Shown one piece after another: positions 17,818 to 29,902 of a stretch of 42,313 nucleotides of DNA; position 1 is the stretch's first letter, and every line of letters begins with the position of its first letter. The DNA is taken from contig NZ_AYKG01000027.1 in the NCBI RefSeq assembly GCF_003788585.1, positions 1 through 42,313 on the forward strand. Reading direction: 5' to 3'. Source of the DNA: Salinisphaera japonica YTM-1 (GTDB lineage Bacteria; Pseudomonadota; Gammaproteobacteria; Nevskiales; Salinisphaeraceae). The position numbers and the translations under genes were made by a program. The notes beneath the pieces were generated by a model. The model had not been told where the DNA came from, ran no database searches, and saw nothing but the letters and a program-made list of their open reading frames with translations.

Positions 17818-18935
17818 GTGACGAGCATTTTCCGGTGCGTATGGATCGACATCAGCACGCCGAAGGAAGCCAAGAGCATGACCATCGACGTGCCGCCAAA
17901 CGAGATCAGCGGCAGGGGCACGCCCACCACCGGCAGAAGCCCCGCCACCATGCCCATGTTGACAAAGGCATAGAAGAAGAACGTAAGGCTCAGACTGGCC
18001 GCGGCCAGGCGTTGAAACGTGTCCTGACTGGCCAGGGCGATGAACAGCCCGCGTGCCACGATGAAACCATAGATGGCGATTAATCCGAGAACGCCGAACA
18101 GGCCGGTCTCTTCGGCATAGACGGCGAAGACGAAATCGGTATCGGATTCCGGCAGGAAATCCAGATGGGCCTGGGTGCCGTTGAGCCAGCCCTTGCCGAA
18201 CAGCCCGCCCGAGCCGATCGCGATCTTGGATTGGGTGATGTGATAGCCCGCGCCCAGTGGGTCACTGGCCGGGTTGAGAAACGTCATCACGCGTTGTTGC
18301 TGATAACCGTGCAGGTTGAACCAGATCAACGGCAGGGCCGCGGCACCCACGGCGACGAGCAACAGAATAATGCGCCAGCGCAGCCCGGCGAAGAACAACG
18401 CGAAACTCCCGCCGGCCACGATCAGCAGCGCGGTGCCCAGATCCGGCTGCTGAACGATCAGCGCCACGGGAATCGCCATGATCAGCCCGGCCGCCAGCAC
18501 CTCGTACAGACGCGGCGGCAGGCTACGACTATGAAAATAGGCCGCCACGGTCAGCGGCACCACGAGCTTGGTGATTTCGGAGGGCTGAAAACGCACCACG
18601 CCCAGATCGAGCCAGCGCTTGGCCCCCATGGCGGCATCACCCAGCACCAGCACGCCGATGAGCAGTAATACGCTCAAGCCATAGACCCACGGTGCGCCCA
18701 GGCGATACCAGTGCGGCGGCACCTGGGCCAGCGTGATCATGCCAGCCAGGCCGATGCCCAGACGGATGGCCTGATCGAAGACAATGACCTCCGAGCGGCC
18801 CGACGCACTGTAGAGCACGAACAGGCTGAGCAGCCCGCAGCACACCAGCGCCACGGCCAGCGGCAGATCAATACGCCAGTAGGTCAGCCAGCCAGAGAGC
18901 GTGGTCGGCGCATCCTGTTCGCTCGTGCTGCTCAT
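17814..18935 (-). CDS. rodA: Peptidoglycan glycosyltransferase RodA (SEDS)
   Basis: SEDS-family glycosyltransferase that polymerises lipid II for lateral wall growth, working with PBP2. The 373-residue protein is an integral membrane protein with about ten hydrophobic spans. Family segments include RWLDLGVVRFQPSEITKL (about 107-124), QPDLGTALLI, and GSGGLFGKGWLNGTQAHLDFLPESDTDFVFAVYAEETGLFG, the signature region with the catalytic-type Asp. The stop overlaps the mltB start (ATGA), and the start overlaps the mrdA stop. It belongs to the elongasome cluster. Confidence 0.96.
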   Translation of the reverse strand: MSSTSEQDAPTTLSGWLTYWRIDLPLAVALVCCGLLSLFVLYSASGRSEVIVFDQAIRLGIGLAGMITLAQVPPHWYRLGAPWVYGLSVLLLIGVLVLGDAAMGAKRWLDLGVVRFQPSEITKLVVPLTVAAYFHSRSLPPRLYEVLAAGLIMAIPVALIVQQPDLGTALLIVAGGSFALFFAGLRWRIILLLVAVGAAALPLIWFNLHGYQQQRVMTFLNPASDPLGAGYHITQSKIAIGSGGLFGKGWLNGTQAHLDFLPESDTDFVFAVYAEETGLFGVLGLIAIYGFIVARGLFIALASQDTFQRLAAASLSLTFFFYAFVNMGMVAGLLPVVGVPLPLISFGGTSMVMLLASFGVLMSIHTHRKMLVT

Positions 18936-20854
18936 GAATCCTCGGCGACCCGGGGCGGCGCGTCCCGGGTTTTTGCGGTGATCGGGCCACGCGGCTCGCC
19001 CTGCAGACTGTCGAGATAGCTGTCGATCACGTCACGGGCGATCGGCCCGGCCACGCTCGAGCCGCCGCCGCCGTGCTCGACCAGCACGGCCACGGCGATC
19101 TTGGGATCCTCGATCGGCGCGAACGCAATGAATAACGCATGCTCACGCAGCTTGTAGGGGATGCTGGCCAGATCCGGCGCCACCTCGTTCTGCGGCAGGC
19201 CGGCGACCTGGGCACTGCCCGACTTGCCGGCGATCGGATATTTGAGATTCATACCCACGTAATGATGGGCGGTGCCGCGCGGATCGTTGATCACGCCTTT
19301 CATGGCGTTGATTACCGTCTCCCAGTGGCGCTGATCGGTCAGCTGGATCGGCGACAGCGCCTCGGGGGCCACCGGTGTCGTGGCCCCGGTTTGTGTGTCC
19401 CGGCGGGCTTTCAATACGTGTGGCTTGTAGGCATGGCCGCGTTCGGCGATCTGGGAGGCCACCACCGCCAGTTGCAGCGGGGTCGCAGTCATATAGCCCT
19501 GGCCAATGACGGTGATCAGCGTCTCGCCCGGATACCAGGGCTGACTACGGTGCCCGTGCTTCCATTCCCGCGAAGGCATGATGCCGGGGTTTTCCCGCGG
19601 CAGATCGATGCCGGTCTTGTGGCCCAGCCCGAACAACGCACCGTAGCGGTGGATATCGTCGATGCCGAGCTTCATGCCCAGCTTGTAGAAATACACGTCC
19701 GAGCTGCGCTCAATGGCCTGGGTGAGATTGATCCAGCCGTGGCCCGAGCGTTTCCAGTCACGATAATGATGCTCGGAGCCGGGCAGGGTGATATAGCCTG
19801 GGCACCACACCCGTTTATCCGGATCGATCAGCCCGGACTCCAGCGCGCCGAGAGCCATGACCGGCTTGATGGTCGAGCCGGGCGGATACTGGCCCTGCAA
19901 CGCACGGTTATAAAGCGGCTTGTGCGGATTGTTGATCAGCCGGGCATAGTTCTTGTGGCTGATGCCGTCCACGAACAGATCACTGTCATAGCCCGGTTTG
20001 CTCACCAGGGCCAGCACCCCGCCGTCTTCAGGATCGAGTGCGACGATCGCGCCGTCCTTGTCACCGAGCGCGTCATAGGCAGCGCGCTGCAGGCGTGCAT
20101 CCAGCGTCAAGACCAGGCTCTGTCCCGCCTCGGCGGGTGATTCATCAAGCTGGCGCAGCGCGCGGCCGCTGGCGTTGGTCTCGATCACCCGTGAGCCGGG
20201 GTTGCCGTGTAGTGCCGACTCATAAGACAGCTCGACGCCGGACTTGCCGATATGCGAGGCCCCGCGATAGCGCTTGCGATCGATATCGGACAAATCACGC
20301 TCGGTGATGCCGCCGACATAACCCACCACATGGGCGGCATATTTGCCCATCGGGTAATGGCGCGTCAGCCCGGCGCGGATATCCACGCCGGGAAACTGTT
20401 CGCGATTGACCTCGAACCGGGCGACCTCGCGCTGTGTCAGGCTCAGCTTGATCGGTGTGCCACGAAACGACGGCGTCTGGCGCATGCGGGCCTGGAACCG
20501 CGAGCGGTCTGCGGCCGTGATCGTCACGATAGCGTTCAGCCGGTCGAGCGTGGCCTCGACGCTGTCGGTGACCTGTTCGGGCACGATTTCCAGTTGGTAG
20601 GCCGGCTGGTTGTTGGCCAGTAACTGTCCGTGGCGGCTATAGATCAGCCCGCGGACCGGCGAGACGACCTCGACCCGCATGCGATTATCCTGCGAGCGGG
20701 TTTCGTAGTAGCCGTGCTTGGCCACTTGCAGATAATAGATCCGGGCCAGCAACAAACCAATGAGCACCAGCAACAGAACGCCGGCTGCGATCGTGCGTCG
20801 CAGAAACAGACGCCGTTCAGCGCCGTGATTCTTGATGGCGTCATCGCCGCTCAT
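18932..20854 (-). CDS. mrdA: Penicillin-binding protein 2 (elongasome transpeptidase)
   Basis: Class B PBP that cross-links new peptidoglycan during cell elongation; anchored by one N-terminal helix in the inner membrane. The 640-residue protein has a membrane helix (about 21-39), a PBP dimer/pedestal region, and a transpeptidase domain with STIK (Ser327-Lys330), SSD (about 384-386) and KSG (about 544-546). The KSGSAQV variant of KTG matches the KSGTAQV of E. coli PBP2. The RGLIYSRHGQLLANNQPAY segment is typical of the family. The gene overlaps rodA by 4 bp. It is preceded by mreD with a 79-bp gap. Confidence 0.97.
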   Translation of the reverse strand: MSGDDAIKNHGAERRLFLRRTIAAGVLLLVLIGLLLARIYYLQVAKHGYYETRSQDNRMRVEVVSPVRGLIYSRHGQLLANNQPAYQLEIVPEQVTDSVEATLDRLNAIVTITAADRSRFQARMRQTPSFRGTPIKLSLTQREVARFEVNREQFPGVDIRAGLTRHYPMGKYAAHVVGYVGGITERDLSDIDRKRYRGASHIGKSGVELSYESALHGNPGSRVIETNASGRALRQLDESPAEAGQSLVLTLDARLQRAAYDALGDKDGAIVALDPEDGGVLALVSKPGYDSDLFVDGISHKNYARLINNPHKPLYNRALQGQYPPGSTIKPVMALGALESGLIDPDKRVWCPGYITLPGSEHHYRDWKRSGHGWINLTQAIERSSDVYFYKLGMKLGIDDIHRYGALFGLGHKTGIDLPRENPGIMPSREWKHGHRSQPWYPGETLITVIGQGYMTATPLQLAVVASQIAERGHAYKPHVLKARRDTQTGATTPVAPEALSPIQLTDQRHWETVINAMKGVINDPRGTAHHYVGMNLKYPIAGKSGSAQVAGLPQNEVAPDLASIPYKLREHALFIAFAPIEDPKIAVAVLVEHGGGGSSVAGPIARDVIDSYLDSLQGEPRGPITAKTRDAPPRVAEDS

Positions 20855-20933
20855 GGTGCGTTACAGACTCCTGACATGGTGGATCTTGATCGGAGCAGAC
20901 ACGCCCCGTGGCAAAACTGTGGGCAACCCATCA

Positions 20934-21428
20934 TCAACGGCTACGCCGAATTTCCACGCGGGCGATGCGTTCGAGCAGGTAAGCCCAGGCCGGCCATAGT
21001 AGCGCCGAGGAAACCACGGGCAGCCAACGATACCAGGGGTCTACGTTCAGACCGGCCACGCCGTCGATCCAGAACAGCACGAACTCGTAAACCAGCAAAA
21101 CCGGCGCCAGCAGAATCGTCTGCTGAATCAAGGGCAGGCCCCATAGCCATTCCCGGATCTTGATCATGCCGTAAGCCGCGACCGCCATGGCAAGGCCGTG
21201 CTCGGCCAGCGGCGTGCCATAGACAATATCGATCATCAGCCCCGCCACCCAGGCCGCAAGCAGGCCGAAACGATAGGGCTGATTGGCTATCCAGAACAAC
21301 ACCGTCATCGTGTAAAAGGCGGGACGCGCACTGGCCACCACCGGCGGTACCGGAATAAGTGTCAGAACGAGCGCAGCAGCCAGCGTGGCGATCATCATCA
21401 GCGCGCTGATGCGTGCGCCGACAATCAC
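20934..21428 (-). CDS. mreD: Rod shape-determining protein MreD
   Basis: Small inner-membrane component of the MreBCD/RodA/PBP2 elongation machinery. The 164-residue protein is almost entirely hydrophobic with five to six predicted spans and the family pattern LLAAWVAGLMIDIVYGTPLAEHGLAMAVAAYGMIKI (about 55-90). It overlaps mreC by 4 bp (ATGA). The start is GTG or ATG depending on choice; ATG 21428 is used. Position directly after mreC makes the call secure despite low conservation of this family. Confidence 0.92.
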   Translation of the reverse strand: MIVGARISALMMIATLAAALVLTLIPVPPVVASARPAFYTMTVLFWIANQPYRFGLLAAWVAGLMIDIVYGTPLAEHGLAMAVAAYGMIKIREWLWGLPLIQQTILLAPVLLVYEFVLFWIDGVAGLNVDPWYRWLPVVSSALLWPAWAYLLERIARVEIRRSR

Positions 21429-22357
21429 GGCCGGTCGGCCTCGGCGTCATCGTTTTCCTCGGCCGACCCGTCGTCTGGCGACGACGTTTCCTCGGATGAG
21501 GCTATGTCTTCGGCAGGTTCCGGCGTGCTCCAGATCAACAAGGCCTCACGCCCGCGCTCGAGCTCGGCGGTCGGCGCCGCATCCACGTCCAGAAATTCGC
21601 CGCCCGGGCGATGCCGTACCGACGTGATTTTGGCCACTGGGTAATCGGCCGGATAACGCCCGCCCAGGCCTGAGGACACCAGCAAATCGCCAACCTCGAC
21701 ATCGGCGTTATTGGGCAAGAACGGCAGCGTCAGCGTCTCGGCGTGGCCGGTACCCTGAGCAATGGTCTGCAGGCCGGTGCGATTGATCTCCACCGGCACG
21801 CCATTGTTCGGGTCAGAGATCAGAATCGCCCGCGAGCCCAGCGGGGTGACATCGGTGACCTGGCCCATGATGCCGTGGGCATCGATCAGTGCCTGGCCGA
21901 CGAACACGCCGTCGGTGCTGCCCTTGTTGAGTTTGACGTATTGACGATACGGATCCGGACTGACCGACATGATGCGTGCAATCAACACGTTCTGATCGAG
22001 CACGCTGGCCGAGGCCAGCAGCGCCCGGATACGCTCGTTCTCAGCCTCGAGCGCGGCCAGGCGCTGTAAGCGGCCCTGCAAGAGCAGATTATTCTGACGC
22101 AGGCGTTCGTTTTCGCGCAGCAGCGCCCCTCGGTCGAAGTAACGATCCAGCGTGGTCAGCGTCTGGCCGGGCCATTCGGCGGCCATCTCGATCGGCTGGG
22201 CCATCACCGACAACACATCGCGCACGGGTGAGAGCTTCTCACCGGCATCGTCGACGATCATCAGCCCGATCGAGATGATCGCGATCATTACGATGCCAAG
22301 CCCCGGGGCGATACGCCGCGTGAGGGCGTGGTTGTTGTTGTCGTCTTCGATCTTCAC
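21425..22357 (-). CDS. mreC: Rod shape-determining protein MreC
   Basis: Bitopic inner-membrane protein that links MreB to PBP2 in the periplasm. The 310-residue protein has a membrane segment near the N-terminus (GIVMIAIISIGLMIVDD, about 20-36), a coiled-coil of LRENERLRQNNLLLQGRLQRLAALEAENERIRALL (about 75-110), and the MreC beta domain (VLIARIMSVSPDPYRQYVKLNKGSTDGVFVGQALIDAHGIMGQV). The C-terminal 45 residues are acidic and low-complexity (EDIASSEETSSPDDGSAEEN), longer than in E. coli. It lies between mreB and mreD. Confidence 0.95.
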   Translation of the reverse strand: MKIEDDNNNHALTRRIAPGLGIVMIAIISIGLMIVDDAGEKLSPVRDVLSVMAQPIEMAAEWPGQTLTTLDRYFDRGALLRENERLRQNNLLLQGRLQRLAALEAENERIRALLASASVLDQNVLIARIMSVSPDPYRQYVKLNKGSTDGVFVGQALIDAHGIMGQVTDVTPLGSRAILISDPNNGVPVEINRTGLQTIAQGTGHAETLTLPFLPNNADVEVGDLLVSSGLGGRYPADYPVAKITSVRHRPGGEFLDVDAAPTAELERGREALLIWSTPEPAEDIASSEETSSPDDGSAEENDDAEADRP

Positions 22358-22505
22358 GCGCGGCGCACGCGCACAGACGCGCGCCCGGAAAGACGCCGGG
22401 CCCGGTTCAACACAACAAGAACAAGGCGGGTTGGCACGAAAAGGCTAGCCATGGAGTCACAAAAGCAGCGATCAAGCGGCACGCCGTTGATTGCGCAGCC
22501 CTTGT

Positions 22506-23847
<1,342 letters not shown>

Positions 23848-24135
23848 GTGAGTCTGACCACAGACGACGTACGAAAGGTTGCGCATCTGGCCCGCCTGGG
23901 CCTGGATGACGCCGCACTCGAAGATTATGCCCGTGAATTGTCCAGCATACTGGACGTCGTGGATCATCTGGGCCAAGCCGACACCACCGATGTCGCGCCC
24001 ATGTCGCATCCGCTGGATCTGGCCGCGCGCCTGCGCGATGACGTGCCCGATGCGACCATCGATCGTGAGGCATTCCAAAGCGTGGCGCCGGACACCGCCA
24101 ACGGTGTGTATCGCGTACCTAAGGTGATCGAATGA
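23848..24135 (+). CDS. gatC: Aspartyl/glutamyl-tRNA amidotransferase subunit C
   Basis: Small chaperone-like subunit of the GatCAB complex that amidates Glu-tRNA(Gln) and/or Asp-tRNA(Asn). The 95-residue protein shows the family pattern [56 protein letters not shown] and a C-terminal VYRVPKVIE. The start is GTG at 23848; the open frame continues to 23485 but the extra sequence is not GatC-like. It overlaps gatA by 4 bp. Together with gatA and gatB this implies the indirect amidation route for Gln-tRNA or Asn-tRNA. Confidence 0.93.
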   Translation: MSLTTDDVRKVAHLARLGLDDAALEDYARELSSILDVVDHLGQADTTDVAPMSHPLDLAARLRDDVPDATIDREAFQSVAPDTANGVYRVPKVIE

Positions 24136-25577
24136 TGCACGACCGATCCATTGCCGAGCTCATTGCCGCCGTGCGCAGCGGCGAGACCACGCCCCGCGCG
24201 CTGACCGATCACTACCTCGACCGCATAGAGCGTCTCCAGCCCTCGCTGAATGCGTTGATCACGCGCACCGCTGAGGCGGCTCATGCCGTGGCCGACGGCC
24301 TCGACGAACAATCGCCGGGCGCGCTCGCCGGGCTGCCGATCCTGCACAAGGACATCTTCTGCACGAAGGGCGTCAAGACAAGCTGTGCCTCGCGCATGCT
24401 GGATAATTTCGTGGCCCCGTATGACGCCACCGTGGTCGAGCGCTTGGCCGCGGCCGGCACGGTGATGCTCGGCAAGACGAATATGGACGAGTTCGCCATG
24501 GGCTCGTCCAACGAGAACAGTTTCTACGGACCGGTGAAAAACCCGTGGAATCTGGCGCATGTGCCCGGTGGTTCGTCCGGTGGCTCCGCGGCGGCCGTTG
24601 CGGCCGGGCTGGCACCGGCGGCCACCGGCACGGACACCGGCGGCTCGATCCGTCAGCCAGCGGCTCTTTGTGGCGTGACCGGCATCAAACCGACCTATGG
24701 CCGTGTCTCGCGTTACGGCATGATCGCGTTCGCCTCCAGCCTGGATCAGGGCGGTTGTTTTGCGCGTTCGGCGGCCGATTGTGCGCACGTGCTTTCAGCC
24801 ATGGCCGGCTTTGACCCGCGCGACTCGACCAGCGTGGAGCGCGACGTACCCGACTACGCCGCGGCGCTGAGCGGCGATGTGGCCGGCCTGCGTATCGGGC
24901 TACCGCGCGAATATTTCGCCGACGGCCTGGAGGCTGACAGCCGGGCGGTGATCGATGCCGCGGTCAAGCAGTACGAAGCGCTGGGCGCCGAAGTCGTCGA
25001 TATCGATATGCCGCATACCGATCTGGCGGTCTCGACCTATTACGTCATCGCCCCAGCCGAGGCTTCGTCCAACCTGGCGCGTTTTGACGGCGTGCGTTAT
25101 GGCCATCGCTGTGATGCCCCGCGCGATCTTGAGGATCTTTATACCCGCTCACGCGGTGAAGGTTTCGGCGCCGAGGTCCAGCGGCGCATCATGATCGGCG
25201 CCTACGTACTCTCTGCCGGGTATTACGATGCCTACTACATCAAGGCACAGAAAACCCGGCGGCTGATTGCCCAGGATTTTCAGCGTGCCTTCGAGCACGT
25301 GGACCTCATCGCTGCCCCGGTGACCCAAGCCCCGGCGTTCAAGCTTGGCGAGAAAGCCGATGATCCGGTCTCGATGTATCTGAACGATGTCTATACCTTG
25401 CCGGCCAGCCTGGCCGGCGTGCCCGGCATGTCAGTGCCGGCCGGTTTTGCCCACGGGCTGCCGGTGGGCCTGCAGCTGCTCGCGCCCTGGTTCGAGGAGG
25501 GGCGGCTGTTGAACGCCGGCCATGCCTATCAACAGGCCACCGATTGGCACACGGCCCGCCCGGCCGGCTTTGAATAA
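24132..25577 (+). CDS. gatA: Glutamyl-tRNA(Gln) amidotransferase subunit A
   Basis: Amidase subunit of GatCAB; hydrolyses glutamine and supplies ammonia to GatB. The 481-residue protein has the Ser-cisSer-Lys triad visible as Lys73 (LHKDIF), Ser148 (GGSSGGS) and Ser172 ([11 protein letters not shown]), plus the amidase signature [30 protein letters not shown] 24132 overlaps the gatC stop (ATGA). Length matches the family (about 480-490). It is followed by gatB after a 9-bp gap with a GGAG ribosome-binding site. Confidence 0.97.
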   Translation: MMHDRSIAELIAAVRSGETTPRALTDHYLDRIERLQPSLNALITRTAEAAHAVADGLDEQSPGALAGLPILHKDIFCTKGVKTSCASRMLDNFVAPYDATVVERLAAAGTVMLGKTNMDEFAMGSSNENSFYGPVKNPWNLAHVPGGSSGGSAAAVAAGLAPAATGTDTGGSIRQPAALCGVTGIKPTYGRVSRYGMIAFASSLDQGGCFARSAADCAHVLSAMAGFDPRDSTSVERDVPDYAAALSGDVAGLRIGLPREYFADGLEADSRAVIDAAVKQYEALGAEVVDIDMPHTDLAVSTYYVIAPAEASSNLARFDGVRYGHRCDAPRDLEDLYTRSRGEGFGAEVQRRIMIGAYVLSAGYYDAYYIKAQKTRRLIAQDFQRAFEHVDLIAAPVTQAPAFKLGEKADDPVSMYLNDVYTLPASLAGVPGMSVPAGFAHGLPVGLQLLAPWFEEGRLLNAGHAYQQATDWHTARPAGFE

Positions 25578-25586
25578 GGAGCGGTC

Positions 25587-27044
25587 ATGAACTGGGAAAC
25601 CGTCATCGGCCTGGAAGTTCATATCCAGCTCGCCACCGCCAGCAAGATCTTCTCCAGCGCGCCGACCGCCTACGGGGCCGCGGCCAACGAACAGGCCAAC
25701 GCCGTGGATATCGCGCTGCCTGGGGTGCTGCCGGTCATCAACCGCGACGTGATCGCCATGGCCACGCGCTTCGGCCTGGCCATCGAGGCTGATATCACGC
25801 GGGCCTCCGTGTTCGCACGCAAGCATTATTTCTATCCCGATCTGCCCAAGGGCTATCAGATCAGTCAGTACGATCTACCGATCGTGGCCGGCGGGCATCT
25901 GGATATCGAAACCGCCGAGCAGGGCGCGCGCCGAATCGGCATCACCCGTGCGCATCTGGAAGAGGATGCCGGCAAGTCCTTGCACGAGGCCTTCGACCGA
26001 GAAACCGGTATTGACTTGAACCGGGCCGGCACGCCGCTGATCGAGTGCGTGTCCGAGCCCGAGATCAGAACCGCGGCCGAGGCCGCGGCCTATGCCAAGA
26101 AGCTGCACGCTCTGGTGACCTATCTGGGCATCTGCGACGGCAACATGGCCGAGGGCAGCTTCCGGATCGATGCCAACGTCTCCGTGCGCCCGGCGGGCAG
26201 CACCGAGTTCGGCACGCGTACCGAGACCAAGAACGTCAACTCGTTTCGGTTTCTGGAAAAAGCTATCGAGTTCGAGGTCGAGCGCCAGATCGACGTGCTG
26301 GAAGCCGGCGGCAGCATCACTCAGGAAACCCGCCTGTTCGACCCGGATTCCGGCGAGACGCGGGCCATGCGGTCCAAGGAAGAAGCCCACGATTATCGCT
26401 ACTTCCCGGACCCGGATCTCTTGCCGGTGGTCATCGACGAGGCCTTCATCGACACCCAGCGCGGGCATCTACCCGAACTGCCCGATGCCAAGGCCGCGCG
26501 TTTTGCCAACGAGTACGGCCTGAATACGGCTGACGCCACGGCCTTGACCCAATCGCGCGTCCTGGCCGACTTCTTCGAGGCCACGGTGGCGGCTGCCGGA
26601 CACGATAAGGCCGCGCTCGGCAAGCCGGCCGCCAACTGGATCAACAGCGAACTGGCCGGGGTATTGAACCGCGACGGCCTGAGCATCGCCGATGCGCCGA
26701 TCACCGCCACCCAGCTGGGCGGGCTGATCGCGCGCATCCAGGACGACACCATCTCCGGCAAGATCGCCAAGCAGGTCTTTGATGCCCTGGTGGCCGGCGA
26801 GGGCGAGTCCGCGGATGCGATCATTGCCGACAAAGGCCTCAAGCAGATCACCGATACCGGCGCGATCGAATCTCTGGTGGATGACGCGATCGCCAACAAC
26901 CCCGATCAGGTCGCGCAATACCTGGACGGCAAGACCAAGATCGTGGGCTTTCTCGTCGGCCAGGTCATGAAAGCCTCGCAGGGCAAGGCCAACCCCAAGG
27001 ACGTGAATCAGCGTCTGGTGGCCAAGCTCGATGCCATGAAGTAA
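25587..27044 (+). CDS. gatB: Aspartyl/glutamyl-tRNA(Asn/Gln) amidotransferase subunit B
   Basis: Kinase/amidotransferase subunit that phosphorylates misacylated Glu-tRNA(Gln) or Asp-tRNA(Asn) and adds ammonia from GatA. The 485-residue protein has the GatB N-terminal catalytic domain ([79 protein letters not shown]) and the C-terminal helical YqeY-like domain ending at [14 protein letters not shown] precedes the ATG by 5-6 bp. It is the third gene of gatCAB. Confidence 0.97.
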   Translation: MNWETVIGLEVHIQLATASKIFSSAPTAYGAAANEQANAVDIALPGVLPVINRDVIAMATRFGLAIEADITRASVFARKHYFYPDLPKGYQISQYDLPIVAGGHLDIETAEQGARRIGITRAHLEEDAGKSLHEAFDRETGIDLNRAGTPLIECVSEPEIRTAAEAAAYAKKLHALVTYLGICDGNMAEGSFRIDANVSVRPAGSTEFGTRTETKNVNSFRFLEKAIEFEVERQIDVLEAGGSITQETRLFDPDSGETRAMRSKEEAHDYRYFPDPDLLPVVIDEAFIDTQRGHLPELPDAKAARFANEYGLNTADATALTQSRVLADFFEATVAAAGHDKAALGKPAANWINSELAGVLNRDGLSIADAPITATQLGGLIARIQDDTISGKIAKQVFDALVAGEGESADAIIADKGLKQITDTGAIESLVDDAIANNPDQVAQYLDGKTKIVGFLVGQVMKASQGKANPKDVNQRLVAKLDAMK

Positions 27045-27058
27045 CCGGGCAAGCGCTT

Positions 27059-27469
27059 ATGCAACATACCGTGACGTTTGAAGCCACCGGCCGCGGCACG
27101 CGCGACATCACCCGCGAGGTGGGTGCCATGGTGCGTGATGCCGGCATCGACACCGGCATCGCCCATATCTTCATCAAGCACACCTCGGCCTCGCTGATGA
27201 TCTGCGAAAACGCCGATCCCGACGTACGCGGCGACGTCGAGCGCTGGCTCACGGCCACCGTTATCGACGGCGACCTCATGTACGAGCACGACATGGAAGG
27301 CCCGGACGACATGTCCGGGCATATCCGCTCGATCCTCACCGGCATGGATCTGACGGTGCCGATCACCGACGGGCGACTGAATCTTGGGACCTGGCAGGGC
27401 ATCTATCTCTACGAGCACCGCACCTCGCCGCATAGTCGTCAGGTTGTGATCACGCTGCGTAGTGTTTGA
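27059..27469 (+). CDS. YjbQ family protein (secondary thiamine-phosphate synthase enzyme)
   Basis: A 136-residue protein of the UPF0047/YjbQ family, a trimeric fold for which a weak thiamine-phosphate synthase activity has been reported. Family segments are GIAHIFIKHTSASLMICENADPDVRGDVERWL (about 37-68), HDMEGPDDMSGHIRSIL (78-95) and LGTWQGIYLYEHR (104-120), with several conserved His/Asp/Glu that could bind metal. It starts 14 bp after gatB and may be cotranscribed with it. No thiamine gene is nearby, so its role is open. A terminator follows at 27560. Confidence 0.88.
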   Translation: MQHTVTFEATGRGTRDITREVGAMVRDAGIDTGIAHIFIKHTSASLMICENADPDVRGDVERWLTATVIDGDLMYEHDMEGPDDMSGHIRSILTGMDLTVPITDGRLNLGTWQGIYLYEHRTSPHSRQVVITLRSV

Positions 27470-27895
27470 GCCGCGTTGACCGATAACCTTACGTAATCAA
27501 TACCCGCGTCAACGTCTCGATTGACGGCGGTGGCTATATCGCTGTCTTCGGGCGAAAAGCCGCCTCAGGGCGGTTTTTTTCATGTCTGGCTCGGGCCACG
27601 AGATAGACGGCACCGTGGATGAGCTTCGGGCCTGTCGTCATGAGATATGCCGTCGCACTGCCTGCGCCGGGTGCATCAGGCAAGGCGCGGGCCAGCGAGC
27701 GTGACGTTCCAGCTCATGGCTCGCCAGCGGTATGGCGCGTCAGGCGCGGGCAAATCCGAAATATGACGATGGGCCGGTGGCCAAGCCCCGGCACCATCCG
27801 GCGTCATCGTCTATCGGTTCCGCGGGCTTACGTGGAATAACCACGCTGCACTCGCTGTGCCTTGTCTTGCCGCGGCTTGGCCGCCGGGCCGCCGA
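27470..27895. other. Convergent intergenic region between the YjbQ gene and purH (426 bp)
   Basis: Apart from the terminator at 27560-27580, nothing is supported here. Short open frames (for example 27619-27840) lack recognisable domains and ribosome-binding sites. A short palindrome CGTGG-AATAA-CCACG lies near 27830-27844, with no T run. Confidence 0.4.
27560..27580 (+). terminator. Terminator after gatCAB/YjbQ gene
   Basis: CCGCC (27560-27564), loop TCAG, GGCGG (27569-27573), then seven T. The A-rich stretch before the stem may extend it and give weak function on the other strand too. Confidence 0.85.
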
Positions 27896-29485
27896 TTAAT
27901 GCCGGAAATGGCGCATGCCGGTGAACAGCATGGCGATGCCGGCCTCGTCGGCCGCTGCGATGACTTCGTCGTCGCGGATGGAGCCGCCGGGCTGGATGAC
28001 GGCGGCCACGCCGGCTTCGGCCGCAGTATCGATGCCGTCGCGGAACGGGAAGAAGGCATCGCTGGCCATCACCGACCCCACAACGTCCAGCCCGGCATCG
28101 GCGGCCTTGGTGCGCGCGATACGCGCCGAGTCCACGCGGCTCATCTGACCGGCGCCGATGCCCACGGTCGCGCCGTTCTTGGCGTAGACGATGGCGTTGG
28201 ATTTGACGTATTTGGCCACGCGCCAGGCAAACAGCAGATCCTGTAGCTGGGTGCCGTCGGGCTCCTGCTGGCTGACAACCTTGAGCTGGCTGCGATCGAG
28301 CAGCGGGGTATCCTCGTCTTGCACGAGCAGGCCGCCGGTGATCGGCTTGAGTGTGAGCCCGGCCTCGTTGGCCTTGGCCCAGCTGCCGGTGACCAGCACG
28401 CGCAGATTCTTCTTGGCGCTGAACACATCCAGCGCAGCCTCGGTGATCGTGGGGGCGATGATCACCTCGGCAAACTGGTTGTCGATGATGGCCTGGGCGG
28501 TCTCATGATCCAGCTGCTGGTTGAAAGCGATGATGCCACCGAACGACGACACGGGATCCGTGGCAAAGGCACGCTGGTAGGCCGTGGTCAGGTCCGGAGC
28601 AACCGCCACGCCGCAGGGGTTGGCGTGCTTGACGATCACACAGGCCGGCGACTGGTCAAAGGCTCGCACGCAGGCCAGTGCCGCGTCGCCGTCGGCCAGG
28701 TTGTTGTACGACAGCGCCTTGCCCTGGCAGATTCGGGCATCGACCAGGCTGACACCGTGCGCGCTGCTATCGCGATAGACCGCGGCCCGCTGGTGCGGGT
28801 TCTCGCCGTAGCGCAGATCGCTGACTTTCTTGTAGGCCGGAGCGAAGCGGGCGGGCAACGTGTCAACAGCTTCAACGGTCTCATCGGCCGCCAGATAATT
28901 GGCGATCGCGTTGTCGTAGCCGGCGGTATGCGCAAAGCCCTTGGCGGCCAGGCGTTTGCGTGTGGCCTCAAGCGTGCCGCCGTGCTCGGCCAGATCATCC
29001 AGCACGGCCTGATAATCCGCACCGTCGACCACGAGCGTGACGAAGGCGTGGTTCTTGGCGGCCGCCCGCAGCATGGCCGGGCCGCCGATATCGATCGTTT
29101 CCACGGCCGTGGCGTGATCGGTCTCGGGTTTGGCGATCGTCTGCTCGAAGGGGTAGAGATTGACCACGACGAGATCGATGGGGGCGATATCGTTATCGGC
29201 CATCACGGCATCGTCGAGACCGCGGCGGGCCAGAATGCCGCCGTGGATCTTCGGGTGCAGGGTCTTCACGCGCCCGTCCATGATCTCCGGCGCGCCGGTA
29301 TGGGCCGAGACGTCCGTGACGGTGACACCGGCTTCGCGCAGGGCGGCTGCCGTGCCGCCCGTGGACAGGATCTCGACGCCGTGATCATCGGCCAGGCGCT
29401 TGGCAAACGCTGCCACGCCTTGTTTGTCGGACACGCTGATCAGGGCGCGACGAATCGGGGCGGGCGAGGCAGAGGATTGGGTCAT
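27896..29485 (-). CDS. purH: Bifunctional AICAR formyltransferase / IMP cyclohydrolase
   Basis: Catalyses the last two steps of IMP synthesis. The 529-residue protein has an N-terminal cyclohydrolase domain ([20 protein letters not shown], then [33 protein letters not shown]) and a C-terminal transformylase domain with [28 protein letters not shown] (Lys-His catalytic motif), GGIIAFN and the C-terminal [14 protein letters not shown] ... [11 protein letters not shown]. The start ATG 29485 fits the family. It is 69 bp from fis; fis-purH adjacency is seen in pseudomonads and relatives. The purD gene that often follows is not present here. Confidence 0.97.
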   Translation of the reverse strand: MTQSSASPAPIRRALISVSDKQGVAAFAKRLADDHGVEILSTGGTAAALREAGVTVTDVSAHTGAPEIMDGRVKTLHPKIHGGILARRGLDDAVMADNDIAPIDLVVVNLYPFEQTIAKPETDHATAVETIDIGGPAMLRAAAKNHAFVTLVVDGADYQAVLDDLAEHGGTLEATRKRLAAKGFAHTAGYDNAIANYLAADETVEAVDTLPARFAPAYKKVSDLRYGENPHQRAAVYRDSSAHGVSLVDARICQGKALSYNNLADGDAALACVRAFDQSPACVIVKHANPCGVAVAPDLTTAYQRAFATDPVSSFGGIIAFNQQLDHETAQAIIDNQFAEVIIAPTITEAALDVFSAKKNLRVLVTGSWAKANEAGLTLKPITGGLLVQDEDTPLLDRSQLKVVSQQEPDGTQLQDLLFAWRVAKYVKSNAIVYAKNGATVGIGAGQMSRVDSARIARTKAADAGLDVVGSVMASDAFFPFRDGIDTAAEAGVAAVIQPGGSIRDDEVIAAADEAGIAMLFTGMRHFRH

Positions 29486-29554
29486 GAAACAGGACGATCC
29501 GGCTGGGCGATACCGCCGGCCGGCGATATCGAGAACGGGTTATAGATCAGGGCG

Positions 29555-29815
29555 TTATTGATCGAGGTTGTAAGCGCGCAGCTTCTTGCGCAGCGTGCCG
29601 CGATTGATGCCGAGCATGGCCGCGGTGCGCGACTGGTTGCCTTGGTTGTAGGCAAGCACCCGCTCGAACAGCGGCCGTTCGACCTGTTCGAGAATCATCC
29701 GATACAGATCATTGGGCGGTGCACTGCCGTTCAGGGATTCGAAATATCGATCCAGGCTGGCCCCGACGTAATGACTGAGCGGCTGAGCGTTGTCGTCGGC
29801 GTCGTCTGAACGCAT
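29555..29815 (-). CDS. fis: DNA-binding protein Fis
   Basis: Nucleoid-associated protein and global regulator. The 86-residue protein has the Fis-type C-terminal helix-turn-helix NQGNQSRTAAMLGINRGTLRKKLRAYNLD (about 57-85), and the preceding LYRMILEQVERPLFERVLAYN dimer helices. It is somewhat shorter than E. coli Fis (98 aa) at the N-terminus. It is upstream of purH; dusB, the usual upstream partner of fis in E. coli, is missing and prmA lies directly upstream (87-bp gap). Confidence 0.95.
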   Translation of the reverse strand: MRSDDADDNAQPLSHYVGASLDRYFESLNGSAPPNDLYRMILEQVERPLFERVLAYNQGNQSRTAAMLGINRGTLRKKLRAYNLDQ

Positions 29816-29902
29816 CCGAAAGACCGTCGGGAGAGTGGCAAGCGCGCAACTATAACGAGTTACGGGGTGAAGAAAAAGACGACCAAAGCCGGATTTGTTG
29901 TG